DNA from: Xylanimonas cellulosilytica
GTDB taxonomy: Bacteria > Actinomycetota > Actinomycetes > Actinomycetales > Actinomycetaceae
DNA length: 64,000 bases
Assembly: GCA_001072465.1 (NCBI GenBank)
Contig: JVKM01000015.1
Location: 2,679-66,678 of the forward strand
Direction: 5' to 3'
Made by a program: the position numbers and the translations under genes. Shown here piece after piece: positions 1 to 8,735 of this stretch (position 1 is the first letter of the stretch; every line of letters starts with the position of its first letter). The notes beneath the pieces are model-generated. The model saw nothing but the letters and a program-made list of their open reading frames with translations, was not told where the DNA came from and did no database searches.

Positions 1-71
1 CCCCGCCTAATTTGGGTGAAAGGACAAAACACCACTACCCCTCCGGCACAGTGCGCCACAGCACCCGACAA

Positions 72-108
72 CGAGGCCGGGGCACCCCAGTGGGCAACCC
101 CGGCCTCG
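72..108 (-). terminator. Hairpin terminator of the ABC transporter operon
   Basis: A perfect 11-bp inverted repeat, CGAGGCCGGGG at 72-82 and CCCCGGCCTCG at 98-108, lies just beyond the stop of the leftward ABC permease gene. No clear U-tract follows on the minus strand. The same stem sequence recurs at 17059 and 50861. The remaining bases 1-71 show no gene that I can support. Confidence 0.6.
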
Positions 109-128
109 TACATGCAGTGCAGGCGAGA

Positions 129-1823
129 TCAGTGTCCCGGCCAGCTGCGGATCGACGTCAGTGCGGCGACAGCGTAGCGGTCCCACAAGCGCCCGCCAAT
201 CCGGACGGCGGCCTCAAGGACAAGCACCGACCACGCGAGGGCCACGACGTAGGCGACCCAGTCCGGCACGAAGCCGAAGGACGCCAGCACGAGCAGCACG
301 TAGGACGGGATCTGCAGGACCGCAGTACCCGCGAAGCCCACGAGCTGCAGCAGCATCGTCATCAGGAAGGAACCGGTTCCCTTCGTCGCGAGCGGGGACG
401 TGCCCGGAGGTTGGACCGGGTACACCCACCGCGCGTTCACGACGAGGGTCGTCGCAGCGGCACCGGCGAAAAGAACAACGCCCATCACCTGGTGGAACAC
501 GAAACCGGAGGCGCTCGCTCCGGTCGCGGCATCGTGAATGAGATAACCGATGACCTGAGGTACTAACACGATGAGCGAACCAACGAGGCGTCCGCGACGT
601 TCCTCGCGACCGCTCATCCCCGACGACACCACGATCCAGGCGCCCGTCGAGTCGTATTGCATGAGCGCACCGGTCGTCAGGCCCGTTGTGATGGGCACCA
701 GGTAGAGGAAGATACCCGCCGAGAACGCGAACGACTGCCCCTCAGCAACCAGCCGCCCCATGAAGATCGCGACAACCGGGAACAGCAGCGCGAGCGCCAT
801 GTTCATGTTCAGGCGCGTATCGACGATCCAGTAGCGCAGCGTGCGCGCGGCCAGGGAAGCGCTGCGCACCCCGAGGCCGAGGCGCGTGAACAGGTCGACG
901 CTACGCAGGCCGGCGGCGCGCGACTGCTCGGAGCGGCGACTGCGCGCTTCTTCTTCGAGGGATTCGTCGATGAGGTGGCGTCCCTCGTCGATGGCGCGCT
1001 GCGCGTCGGCGCTGATCTCACCGGCGTAGCCGCTCATGACGGGGCGCAGGACGGCAAGCCATGCCCGCCAACCGACGACGGCGGTCACGACCGTGACGAG
1101 AGCACGGATCGCCGCGGCCACCCACGCACCCTCGAGCAAAGAGGCAACAACGCCGAAAGGTGCTCCGAAAGGAGTCCACAGTGCGACGTTCAAGCCCGCT
1201 TTGAAGGCCTCAACGGAAAAGTTCCGGGTCAGCAAAGACATCCAGTAGCCCAAGGGGGTCAGCACCAGCATGAAGACGACGGCGCCCAGCGCTGTGACGG
1301 CATCCTTCTTGCTCGAGCTGTCCAGACGTACGGCGAACCAGGTCCCAACCGCGCGCGCCCACAGCACCGCGAGAGGCAGCGTCACGAGCCCAGCGATGAA
1401 CCAACCGAGCGCCTCAATCCACTGGGCGCGCCACAGCGCGAACCAGACGGGCAGGAAGAGGATCATTGCGGACAGGAGTCCGCCGGGACCAACCGCAGTC
1501 GCAGCTGCTAACCCCGCCCCGAGGCGCTTACTCGGCCCCACGTAGGGCGACAGGCGCACGGGATCGAGAGAGTTGTCCATCGAAGCGAAGATGATCGGAA
1601 GGACCAACCACAGCAAGAAGATGAAGGGCCCGACAATCGGCATCACGGGCGCGGCCAGCGAAGCCTCGTCGGAGCGAGCGAGGAAAGCAGTGCCCAGGAG
1701 CACCGAGCCGTAGATTCCGCCGAAGTACAGGACACCGAGAACCGCGAGAACAAGGACAACCGTCTGCTTGCGAACCGTGTTCCAGATGATGCGGAGCTTG
1801 AGGCGAATCAGTTGCCCAACCAC
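129..1823 (-). CDS. ABC transporter, multi-spanning permease subunit
   Basis: Predicted 564-aa polytopic inner-membrane protein with many hydrophobic spans (for example VVLVLAVLGVLYFGGIYG near the N-terminus) and a charged cytoplasmic stretch in the middle (SLEEEARSRRSEQSR). The open frame extends further upstream, but I place the start at GTG 1823. It is preceded by AGGAAGG six bases upstream, and that start overlaps the 3' end of the adjacent ATPase gene by 16 bases, as expected for translational coupling. Together the two genes form an ABC-2-like exporter. The substrate cannot be read from the sequence. Confidence 0.8.
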   Translation of the reverse strand: MVGQLIRLKLRIIWNTVRKQTVVLVLAVLGVLYFGGIYGSVLLGTAFLARSDEASLAAPVMPIVGPFIFLLWLVLPIIFASMDNSLDPVRLSPYVGPSKRLGAGLAAATAVGPGGLLSAMILFLPVWFALWRAQWIEALGWFIAGLVTLPLAVLWARAVGTWFAVRLDSSSKKDAVTALGAVVFMLVLTPLGYWMSLLTRNFSVEAFKAGLNVALWTPFGAPFGVVASLLEGAWVAAAIRALVTVVTAVVGWRAWLAVLRPVMSGYAGEISADAQRAIDEGRHLIDESLEEEARSRRSEQSRAAGLRSVDLFTRLGLGVRSASLAARTLRYWIVDTRLNMNMALALLFPVVAIFMGRLVAEGQSFAFSAGIFLYLVPITTGLTTGALMQYDSTGAWIVVSSGMSGREERRGRLVGSLIVLVPQVIGYLIHDAATGASASGFVFHQVMGVVLFAGAAATTLVVNARWVYPVQPPGTSPLATKGTGSFLMTMLLQLVGFAGTAVLQIPSYVLLVLASFGFVPDWVAYVVALAWSVLVLEAAVRIGGRLWDRYAVAALTSIRSWPGH

Positions 1824-2602
1824 GACAGGCCTTCCTCGGAGTGGACGCCACCGACCAGGGAGGTGAAGCGCTCCCCCAGGTCGCCGCCCTGGGCGACCTC
1901 GTCGGTGGTTCCGGCGACGAGCACGCGCCCCTTGTCGATGATGGCGACGTGCGTGCACAGCTGCTGGACGGTCGCCATCACGTGCGAGGACAGGATGACG
2001 GTGCCACCGCGATGCGTGTAGTCGGTGAGGATCTGACGAATGTTGGTCGCAGAAACGGGATCCACGGCCTCGAAAGGCTCGTCGAGGACCAGGACTCGCG
2101 GGGAGTGAATGAGGGCGGCGGCCAGGGCGATCTTCTTCGTCATGCCCGCCGAGTAGTCGCTGATCAGCTTCTTGCCGGCCTCGGCCAGGTCGAGGGCCGC
2201 GAGGAGCTCGTGGGCGCGCTCGCGGGCGACGGAGGCATCCAGGCCGTGGAGCATGCCCACGTGGACGAGGAAGTCGGGGCCGGAGAGCCGGTCAAGGAGG
2301 CGCATCCCGTCGGGCATGACGCCGAGGAGGGCACGTGCCTCCTGGGTTCGCGCCCACACGTCGACGCCGTGCACGTAGGCGGTGCCACGGTCGGGGGTGA
2401 GCAGGCCTGTGGCCATGGTCAGCGTCGTTGTCTTACCGGCGCCGTTAGGACCGACGATCCCGTAGAAGGATCCGGTGGGGATGTCGAGGGATAGGTCCGC
2501 GACGGCGACGAGGTTGCCATAAATCTTGACGAGGCCTCGGATCGCCAGTGCGACATCATCCCCCACGGGGGCGGCGGGCACGGCGGGCTGCGAATCGGAC
2601 AC
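1808..2602 (-). CDS. ABC transporter ATP-binding protein
   Basis: A 264-aa nucleotide-binding subunit with Walker A GPNGAGKTT, an ABC signature YSAGMTKK, Walker B VLVLDEPFEAVDP and the H-loop in ILSSHV. It hydrolyses ATP to drive the overlapping permease encoded just downstream. I choose GTG 2602 (VSDSQPAV...) because AAGGAG lies six bases before it; an in-frame GTG at 2617 would place that ribosome site inside the gene. The family resembles CcmA/DrrA-type exporter ATPases; the cargo is unknown. Confidence 0.88.
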   Translation of the reverse strand: MSDSQPAVPAAPVGDDVALAIRGLVKIYGNLVAVADLSLDIPTGSFYGIVGPNGAGKTTTLTMATGLLTPDRGTAYVHGVDVWARTQEARALLGVMPDGMRLLDRLSGPDFLVHVGMLHGLDASVARERAHELLAALDLAEAGKKLISDYSAGMTKKIALAAALIHSPRVLVLDEPFEAVDPVSATNIRQILTDYTHRGGTVILSSHVMATVQQLCTHVAIIDKGRVLVAGTTDEVAQGGDLGERFTSLVGGVHSEEGLSWLGN

Positions 2603-2709
2603 GAGATACTCCTTCACGCATTGAAATACTCGCTCATTTTACGAGCGATACAAGGCAATGCGGTAGGACAAATCTCAGATGATGACCCTCCCCCGGGCCG
2701 ACGACGTCG

Positions 2710-3702
2710 TTAGCGGGAGCTGACGACGACGGTCAAGCCCTGATCCGGTTCGTACGTCCAGGTCGCCTGATAGGAGCCCCACTGCTCCGACTGGGTGCCA
2801 TCGATCGCGCGGGTTGCATACATGCGCTCGCGCACCGCCGCAGGGGTGCCGAGCTTGCCGAGCACGCACTGGAAGATCGGCGTCGTCAGGCTATCCCCGC
2901 TGTCGGAGAAGGCCTCGAGGGTCAGCGAGGTCTCATCGCTGGCCAGGCGGGCGTGTAAACCACGTGCGTGACAGGAGTCGACGGCGTTCGCAAAGCCGGA
3001 AGAACCCGTCGAGCGCGCAACGAACAGACCACCAACCACAGCCACGACAACAAGGAGCGCCGAGATGAAGCCGAGGAGGAACATCAGGAGGCCATGGTAT
3101 CGCTGCCCTCGGCGAGTGGGACGCTCACGGCGATCCATGCGCGAGGCACCGACACCCGAGCGTCGTGTCGCGCGCTGGGCACGCGACGCGCCGCCGACTC
3201 CAGAGGCCTCTTCGGCCTGTGTTGGCGCGGGCAATGCCGGCGCGGACGCGCCCCGCTTCTGAGCCGCCTGTTCCCCTGCCGCATTCACGACACGCATCGT
3301 CGTGCGGTGCCAGTCGCGATGGACGGGAACGCCAGGGCGCTGATCGCCCTCAAAGGCCACCCCGGCCTCGTCCAGATGCGCGTACTCGCGCGCGGGAGAC
3401 TCCACAACGGGTGCGGCCTGCGCGGGGGCGGCCTCGCGGGCAGCTACCTGGCGCTGCGTCGCCGCAGCAGCGTCCTTCGAGGGACGAGAATCATTCGAGG
3501 AGCGAGGCACACCGGAAGCCTTGCGTCGAACCACCGCAACCTCGGCGGTGACGGCCTGTTCGGCGGGAGAGGCCTCGGGCGCACGGGACATCGTGGGCAG
3601 GCTGGGCTGCTTGCGCGCACGCGCGGGCACGGCATCGGCCGGATACTCCTGCGTCACCTGCCCCGCACCGATTCGATACGCGTCAGGCGTCCTGGCCCCC
3701 AT
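2710..3702 (-). CDS. Single-pass membrane protein with long disordered N-terminus, unknown function
   Basis: A 330-aa protein. Residues 1 to about 200 are Ala/Pro/Arg-rich and likely disordered. One strong transmembrane helix (about 204-228, LLMFLLGFISALLVVVAVVGGLFV) follows a basic cluster (RRERPTRRGQR), leaving a roughly 100-residue C-terminal domain outside. That domain has two cysteines (DSCHARGL and FQCVLGKLG) that could form a disulfide. The topology suggests the N-terminus is cytoplasmic. Start ATG 3702 has GGAGGAG just upstream. I do not recognise the family. The promoter region is unusually palindromic (see 3715-3759). Confidence 0.7.
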   Translation of the reverse strand: MGARTPDAYRIGAGQVTQEYPADAVPARARKQPSLPTMSRAPEASPAEQAVTAEVAVVRRKASGVPRSSNDSRPSKDAAAATQRQVAAREAAPAQAAPVVESPAREYAHLDEAGVAFEGDQRPGVPVHRDWHRTTMRVVNAAGEQAAQKRGASAPALPAPTQAEEASGVGGASRAQRATRRSGVGASRMDRRERPTRRGQRYHGLLMFLLGFISALLVVVAVVGGLFVARSTGSSGFANAVDSCHARGLHARLASDETSLTLEAFSDSGDSLTTPIFQCVLGKLGTPAAVRERMYATRAIDGTQSEQWGSYQATWTYEPDQGLTVVVSSR

Positions 3703-3714
3703 AACTCCTCCATT

Positions 3715-3759
3715 AGTAACTAGCTGTCAGTTTCTTGACAATCATATGTGCTAGTTACT
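3715..3759 (-). promoter_or_regulatory. Nested inverted repeats over the promoter of the 2710-3702 gene
   Basis: AGTAACTAGC (3715-3724) and GCTAGTTACT (3750-3759) form a perfect 10-bp inverted repeat. Immediately inside the left arm is a second one, TGTCA-N6-TGACA. On the minus strand the inner part gives a promoter-like TTGTCA with a downstream TTACTA about 18 bases on. The stem is AT-rich and lacks a U-tract, so an operator is more likely than a terminator for the upstream bcp gene. Confidence 0.45.
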
Positions 3760-3774
3760 CGAAAAGCAACGGGA

Positions 3775-4248
3775 TTAGTCGATACCGAGCGCCTTACGCA
3801 GACGAGCCACGTGACCCGTTGCCTTCACGTTGTACTGGGCCAGGGCAACCGTACCGTCGGGGTTGACAACCACGGTCGAGCGAATGATGCCCACATAGGT
3901 GCGGCCGTAGTTCTTCTTTTCACCCCACGCGCCGTACGCCTCGAGAATCTCGTGATCCGGGTCAGAGGCCAGCGGGAAGGTCAGGGACTGCTTCTCGGTG
4001 AAACGCTCGAGGGCGGCCATCGAGTCGGCGGACACGCCGATCACCGAGTAGCCCGCCCCCTGGAGCGAGGCCAGAGAATCGCGGAAGTCACAGGCCTCCT
4101 TCGTGCAGCCGGGCGTGGAGGCCTTCGGGTAGAAGTAGACGACGACGCCGCGCGACGAGGCGGCGAGCAGATCCGACAGGGAGAGGGTTCCCTGGGTGGT
4201 CTCAGCGGTAAAGTCGGGGGCCTTGCAGCCAATTTCCAAAGCGCTCAT
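3775..4248 (-). CDS. bcp: Thiol peroxidase / peroxiredoxin, Bcp (PrxQ) type
   Basis: A 157-aa AhpC/TSA-family peroxiredoxin that reduces peroxides in the cytoplasm using thioredoxin-like reductants. The peroxidatic cysteine C48 sits in TPGCTKEAC with C53 five residues on, the spacing of PrxQ/Bcp enzymes. The thioredoxin-fold core (VVVYFYPKASTPGC, VIGVSADS, FPLASDPDHEI) is intact. Length is normal for the family. It is monocistronic: the tRNA-Leu gene lies upstream and an unrelated membrane-protein gene downstream, both on the same strand. Confidence 0.93.
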   Translation of the reverse strand: MSALEIGCKAPDFTAETTQGTLSLSDLLAASSRGVVVYFYPKASTPGCTKEACDFRDSLASLQGAGYSVIGVSADSMAALERFTEKQSLTFPLASDPDHEILEAYGAWGEKKNYGRTYVGIIRSTVVVNPDGTVALAQYNVKATGHVARLRKALGID

Positions 4249-4301
4249 GACCTCAGTCTATCGACCGCTACCTCCCCGGGGCGACCGGGCACGGGCAACT
4301 G

Positions 4302-4382
<81 letters not shown>

Positions 4383-4465
4383 GCGCACCCCAGTCTAACC
4401 GATGTACCCCGAAGCGTCTGCATGCCCTCGCCCACGTCTGCCGGCGGCGCGCACACCCGAGGCGC

Positions 4466-5557
4466 TCAACGCCCGGTCGCGTCGATTGTCCCCTCGCCGA
4501 GGACTCGGCTCCCCCGGTAGACGACCATCGACTGGCCGCGCGCGACGCCACGCGCACTGCTCGCGAGGACGACGCTGATGGTTCCTGCCGACTCGTCGTG
4601 CGTCAGCGATGCGACGGGAACGGGCGTGCCGTGCGCACGCAGCTGCACGAAGAGGTCGGTGGCGTCCGAGCCGTCGTCGTCGGAGGCGAGCCAGACGGCG
4701 TCCGTAGCCGTAATGCGCGAGATCGACAGGAGCTCAGAAGCCCCGACGACGACCTGATTGCTCTCCGGCCTCGTCTCGAGGACGTAGCGGGGGCGCCCGT
4801 CGGGTGCGGGCGCGCCGATGCCAAGGCCCTTGCGCTGGCCGACCGTGTAGTTCCAGTAGCCCTCGTGGTGGCCCAACACCTCGCCGTCGGGGGTCACGAT
4901 CTCCCCCTCGGCCGCTCCCAGGTGAGCACGCAGGAAGCCCTGCGTGTCCCCGTCGGGGATGAAGCAGATGTCGTAGGAGTCGGGCTTGTTGGACACGCCC
5001 AGGCCCAGGCGCTCGGCCTCGGAGCGCACCCACGCCTTGTTGGGGGCATCCCCCAGCGGCAGGACGACGCGGGAGAGCTCCTCGGGACCCATGACGGCCA
5101 GCACGTAGGACTGGTCCTTGAGGTTGTCGGCGCCACGGTGCAGCTCGGGCCCGGCCTCCCCGTCGACAATGGCCGCGTAGTGGCCGGTACACACCGCGTC
5201 GAAACCGAGCGCGCGTGCGCGGCTGGCGAGCTCACGGAACTTCACGAACTCGTTGCAGCGCACGCACGGGTTGGGGGTACGCCCGGCCTTGTACTGGGCA
5301 ACGAAGTCAGTGATGACGGTCTGCTCGAATTCCTGGGCGAGATCCCACACGTAGAACGGGATGCCGATGATCTCAGCGGCACGCGCTGCGTCCCCGGCGT
5401 CCTCGATCGAGCAGCAGCCGCGCGAGCCGATGCGGCACTCCTGGGGCTGGGAGGACAGGGCCATGTGGACACCGACGACCTCGTGCCCGGCCTCGACGGC
5501 CTTCGCGGCGGCGACGGCGGAGTCCACCCCGCCCGACAGTGCAGCCAGAACTCGCAT
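4466..5557 (-). CDS. mnmA: tRNA-specific 2-thiouridylase MnmA
   Basis: A 363-aa enzyme that thiolates U34 of tRNA(Lys/Glu/Gln), using ATP to adenylate the base and persulfide sulfur supplied by a cysteine desulfurase. It has an N-terminal PP-loop (LSGGVDSAV, residues 8-16), the catalytic cysteine motif NPCVRCN and the second cysteine in SYDICFIPDGD. The C-terminal beta-barrel begins around WNYTVGQRKGLG. Start ATG 5557 directly abuts the stop of the cysteine desulfurase gene, the likely sulfur donor, so sulfur supply and use are co-transcribed. Confidence 0.95.
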   Translation of the reverse strand: MRVLAALSGGVDSAVAAAKAVEAGHEVVGVHMALSSQPQECRIGSRGCCSIEDAGDAARAAEIIGIPFYVWDLAQEFEQTVITDFVAQYKAGRTPNPCVRCNEFVKFRELASRARALGFDAVCTGHYAAIVDGEAGPELHRGADNLKDQSYVLAVMGPEELSRVVLPLGDAPNKAWVRSEAERLGLGVSNKPDSYDICFIPDGDTQGFLRAHLGAAEGEIVTPDGEVLGHHEGYWNYTVGQRKGLGIGAPAPDGRPRYVLETRPESNQVVVGASELLSISRITATDAVWLASDDDGSDATDLFVQLRAHGTPVPVASLTHDESAGTISVVLASSARGVARGQSMVVYRGSRVLGEGTIDATGR

Positions 5558-6763
5558 CTAGCGCTCCTCGTTTCGTTCGTTGCGTACGTGGGCGATGCCA
5601 TCCAGGGCGGCACCCGCGCGGATAGCCACGGGCAGGGCGGCCAGGAAGGCGTCGATATCATCGCGGGTCGTCTCGTGGCCGAGCGAGACGCGCAGGACGC
5701 CGAGCGCCTGCTCCTCGCTGCGTCCCATCGCCATGACGATCTCGGAAGGGCGCGTCACCCCCGCATGACAGGCGGACCCGGCGGACACGGCGATCCCGGC
5801 CATGTCGAAGGCCATGAGGACAGCCTCGGGGCGGGCGGTGGGCAGGGACAGGTGGATGATCGCGCTCGACGAGGCCGTCTCCCCCACCGTCGAAGAGGTG
5901 CTCTCCGGCAGGTGGGACAGCAGGTGCGCGCGCAGGTCGGCCGCGCGGGCGGCGAAAGCGGAGCGCTCGGCAACGACCTCGGTGAGGGCGGCCCCGAGAG
6001 CACAGGCGCCCGCGACGTCGGGCGTGCCCGAGCGAATCGATCGCTCGTGGCCGCCGCCGGGACGGTCGGTCGCGATCGGGATGCCGCGCCGGGCGAGGAG
6101 AACGCCGATCCCCGCGGGGGCACCGACCTTGTGTCCGCCGACGCTCATGAGGTCCAGGCCGAGGCCGGAAAAGGACACGTCCAGCGTGGGGATGGCTTGG
6201 GCGGCATCGGAGTGGACGAGGCCTCCGCTGGCGTGCACGAGCTGCGCGAAGTCTGCGACCGGCTGGATCGTGCCAACCTCGGAGGACACGAGGGTCATGG
6301 ATCCAAGCGCGAGGCGACCGTCCCACGAGGCGGGAGCATCGTGACCGGAAACGCCGGGCAGGATGGACACGCCGCCCGCATCGACGGGTAGGACCTCCCA
6401 GGAGAAGCCCTCACGAGAGGCAACCTCGCGCTGATGGGCGACTGCGTCGTGCTCAAGGGCCGAGACAACAATCAGGTCGCGCACGCCGTCACGTCCGCGC
6501 ATTCCTCGGGCAGCTGCCATGACGCCGAGGGCGTCGGATTCGGTGGCGCCGGACGTGAAGATGACCTCGTGAATGTCGGCTCCGAGGGCGGCGGCGACCT
6601 GCTCGCGCGCGTCGTCGAGCATGCGACGGGCCCGCCGCCCTCCGAAGTGGAGGGCGGCGGGATTGCCGGGGTGTGCGGCCAGGTCACGCTGAGCGCGCGT
6701 CCACGCCTCAAGGGCGCACTCGCGCAGCGGCGTGGTGGCCGCGTGGTCGAGATAGACACTCAC
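5558..6763 (-). CDS. Cysteine desulfurase, NifS/IscS family
   Basis: A 401-aa PLP enzyme that converts cysteine to alanine plus enzyme-bound persulfide. Visible are the N-terminal YLDHAATTPL, the PLP-binding lysine in SVGGHKVGAPAG and the persulfide cysteine in SAGSACHAGV. GTG 6763 is the likely start; it overlaps the etfA stop by four bases (GTGA) and gives the canonical N-terminus. Longer in-frame extensions are arginine-rich and look non-coding. Its position directly before mnmA suggests service to tRNA thiolation, though Fe-S assembly is also possible. Confidence 0.92.
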   Translation of the reverse strand: MSVYLDHAATTPLRECALEAWTRAQRDLAAHPGNPAALHFGGRRARRMLDDAREQVAAALGADIHEVIFTSGATESDALGVMAAARGMRGRDGVRDLIVVSALEHDAVAHQREVASREGFSWEVLPVDAGGVSILPGVSGHDAPASWDGRLALGSMTLVSSEVGTIQPVADFAQLVHASGGLVHSDAAQAIPTLDVSFSGLGLDLMSVGGHKVGAPAGIGVLLARRGIPIATDRPGGGHERSIRSGTPDVAGACALGAALTEVVAERSAFAARAADLRAHLLSHLPESTSSTVGETASSSAIIHLSLPTARPEAVLMAFDMAGIAVSAGSACHAGVTRPSEIVMAMGRSEEQALGVLRVSLGHETTRDDIDAFLAALPVAIRAGAALDGIAHVRNERNEER

Positions 6764-7737
6764 GCCTGGGAGCGCGCCTCCTCGATGGCGGCCAGGGCCG
6801 CGGGCACAACCTCGGTCACGTCGCCAACAACGCCGAAGTCCGCGATCTCGAAGATCGGGGCGTCCGGGTCGTCGCACACGGCGACGATGTGGTGGGAGGA
6901 CTGCATACCCACCGTGTGGTGGATCGCACCGGAGACGCCCAGGCCGATGTAGAGATTCGGGGTGACGGTCAGGCCAGTCTGGCCGATCTGCTCGGATCGC
7001 GGGGCCCAGCCCTCGTCGCAGGCGACGCGGGTCGCGCCCACGGCACCACCGAGTGCCTGAGCAACGGAGCGCACCAGCTCGAAGTCACCGTCCACGCCAC
7101 GACCACCGCACACGACGGTGGAGGCGTCGGTCAGGGACACGCCTTCCTCCTCGTCGGGAACGGAAGAGACGACCTGAATCGAGGCGGCCTCGGGGCTCAG
7201 CTCGACGGCCAGCGTCTGCGGGGTGAGGGCGACGGGAGAAGCAACCGGGGCCTCGTCGATGACACCCGAGGCGATGCCGACGATCGGGGTCTGTCCCTCA
7301 AGGACGATCCGCATCGACCAGGAGCCACCCAGGGCGGTCTTGCCGATCTGGAGGACGCCGCCGTCGAAGCCGACGGAGGACGCACCGGAGACCACGCCGG
7401 CCTCAGTGAGGGCGCCGACGCGGCCGGCGATCTCGCGACCGCGGTAGTCCGAGCACAGGAGCACCAGGCCGAAACTGCCGGTCGCCAGCGCGGACACAAG
7501 CGCGTCGGAGGCGACCACCGACGAACGCGCCGCGTCACCCAGGTCGGCATGCAGCAGCTGGGTCGCGCCCAGCTCGGACAGGGCGGCCACGTCGGGGGTG
7601 GCGGCCAGGGACAGGGCGACGACATCGGCGGAGGTCAGGGACGCGGCCAGCGTGACCGCCTGACGAGCCAGGGGCGTCAGGTGATCGCCCGCCTGGTCGG
7701 CCAGAACGAGAATCGGGGAACTCATCTGCTGCGTCAT
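6760..7737 (-). CDS. etfA: Electron transfer flavoprotein, alpha subunit
   Basis: A 325-aa FAD-binding subunit of the ETF heterodimer, which passes electrons from flavin dehydrogenases. The C-terminal FAD domain is recognisable by GVSGAIHHTVGMQSSHHIVAV; the conserved NLYIGLGVSG precedes it. It starts one base after the etfB stop and overlaps the cysteine desulfurase gene downstream, so the four genes form one leftward operon. Partner dehydrogenases are not in the window. Confidence 0.93.
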   Translation of the reverse strand: MTQQMSSPILVLADQAGDHLTPLARQAVTLAASLTSADVVALSLAATPDVAALSELGATQLLHADLGDAARSSVVASDALVSALATGSFGLVLLCSDYRGREIAGRVGALTEAGVVSGASSVGFDGGVLQIGKTALGGSWSMRIVLEGQTPIVGIASGVIDEAPVASPVALTPQTLAVELSPEAASIQVVSSVPDEEEGVSLTDASTVVCGGRGVDGDFELVRSVAQALGGAVGATRVACDEGWAPRSEQIGQTGLTVTPNLYIGLGVSGAIHHTVGMQSSHHIVAVCDDPDAPIFEIADFGVVGDVTEVVPAALAAIEEARSQA

Positions 7738-7738
7738 G

Positions 7739-8542
7739 TCACTTCACCACCGAAAGGATGTAGTCAGCCAGAGCGCGCCCGCCCTCGCCGGCGTCCTGAA
7801 TGATCGTGCCCGAGCCATCGCGGGTCTTCTCCTCGCCGTGGGTGACGGCGGTCAGCGCACGGCGCATGACGAGCGCCTCGCCACCGGGAACCTCGACAAG
7901 GTCGTCGATGCCCCACTGGTCCAGCGGCTTCTTGCGGGCGGCCTTCATGGCGGCGAAGGCCGGGTAACGCGGCTCGTTGATCTGGTCGGTCACGGAGACG
8001 ACGGCGGGCAGCGCGGCGCGCACGGTCTCGGTGTAGCCGTCAACGGCGCGTTCGATCGTGACGGCACCGTCCTCGACGCTCAGGGAGCGGGCCAGGCCCA
8101 GCAACGGCATGTGGGCCTTGGCGGCCAGGGCGGCGGGCAGCATGGAGGTCATCGCGTCCAGCGAGGCCATGCCGGTGATCACCAGGTCGACGGGGCCGCA
8201 CTCTTCGGCGATCTTTGCGATCGCGACGGATAGAACGGAGGCGGTCGTGATGACGTCGGAGCCCTCGAGGAACTCGTCGGAGACGATGTACGCACGGTCG
8301 GCGCCCATCTGCAGGGCGCGCATGAGGGAGTCCTCGGCGTCCTCGGGGCCCATCGTCAGCGCGACGACCTCGGCCTCGCGACCCGCATCCTCTTCGGATT
8401 CTTTGAGCTGGACGGCAGCCTCGATGGCGTTCTCGTCCAGTTCGTTGAGCACATCGTCCTCACCGCGCACCAGGCGGCCGCCCTCAAAACGGCGTTCGGA
8501 CTGCATGTCGGGGACATGCTTCACACACACGACAATTCTCAT
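7739..8542 (-). CDS. etfB: Electron transfer flavoprotein, beta subunit
   Basis: A 267-aa ETF beta subunit (AMP-binding partner of EtfA). The N-terminus MRIVVCVKHVPD, the GADRAYIVSD segment and VDLVITGMASLDAMTSMLPAALA are typical of the family. ATG 8542 is chosen over an upstream in-frame ATG because the family begins exactly with this M-[KR]-I-V-V-C-V-K motif. It is the first gene of the etfB-etfA-desulfurase-mnmA operon. The 193-base gap to the divergent glgX must hold promoters for both sides; no strong sigma-70 pair stands out. Confidence 0.93.
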   Translation of the reverse strand: MRIVVCVKHVPDMQSERRFEGGRLVRGEDDVLNELDENAIEAAVQLKESEEDAGREAEVVALTMGPEDAEDSLMRALQMGADRAYIVSDEFLEGSDVITTASVLSVAIAKIAEECGPVDLVITGMASLDAMTSMLPAALAAKAHMPLLGLARSLSVEDGAVTIERAVDGYTETVRAALPAVVSVTDQINEPRYPAFAAMKAARKKPLDQWGIDDLVEVPGGEALVMRRALTAVTHGEEKTRDGSGTIIQDAGEGGRALADYILSVVK

Positions 8543-8735
8543 GACTCCTAGCGTGCCACATTCTGCGCAGCACGCCCATATATATGAGGGTTGCCTCACC
8601 AGCGCGTGCCACTGTTCATACCCTGCGCCCACCCCCTAATCCGACCGCTGAATTAACGGTCACGTATGATGGATGATGGCTGTATCTATCAGGCTACGGT
8701 GCAGCCAATAAACTGTAAGAAAGAGGCACTGTTAT

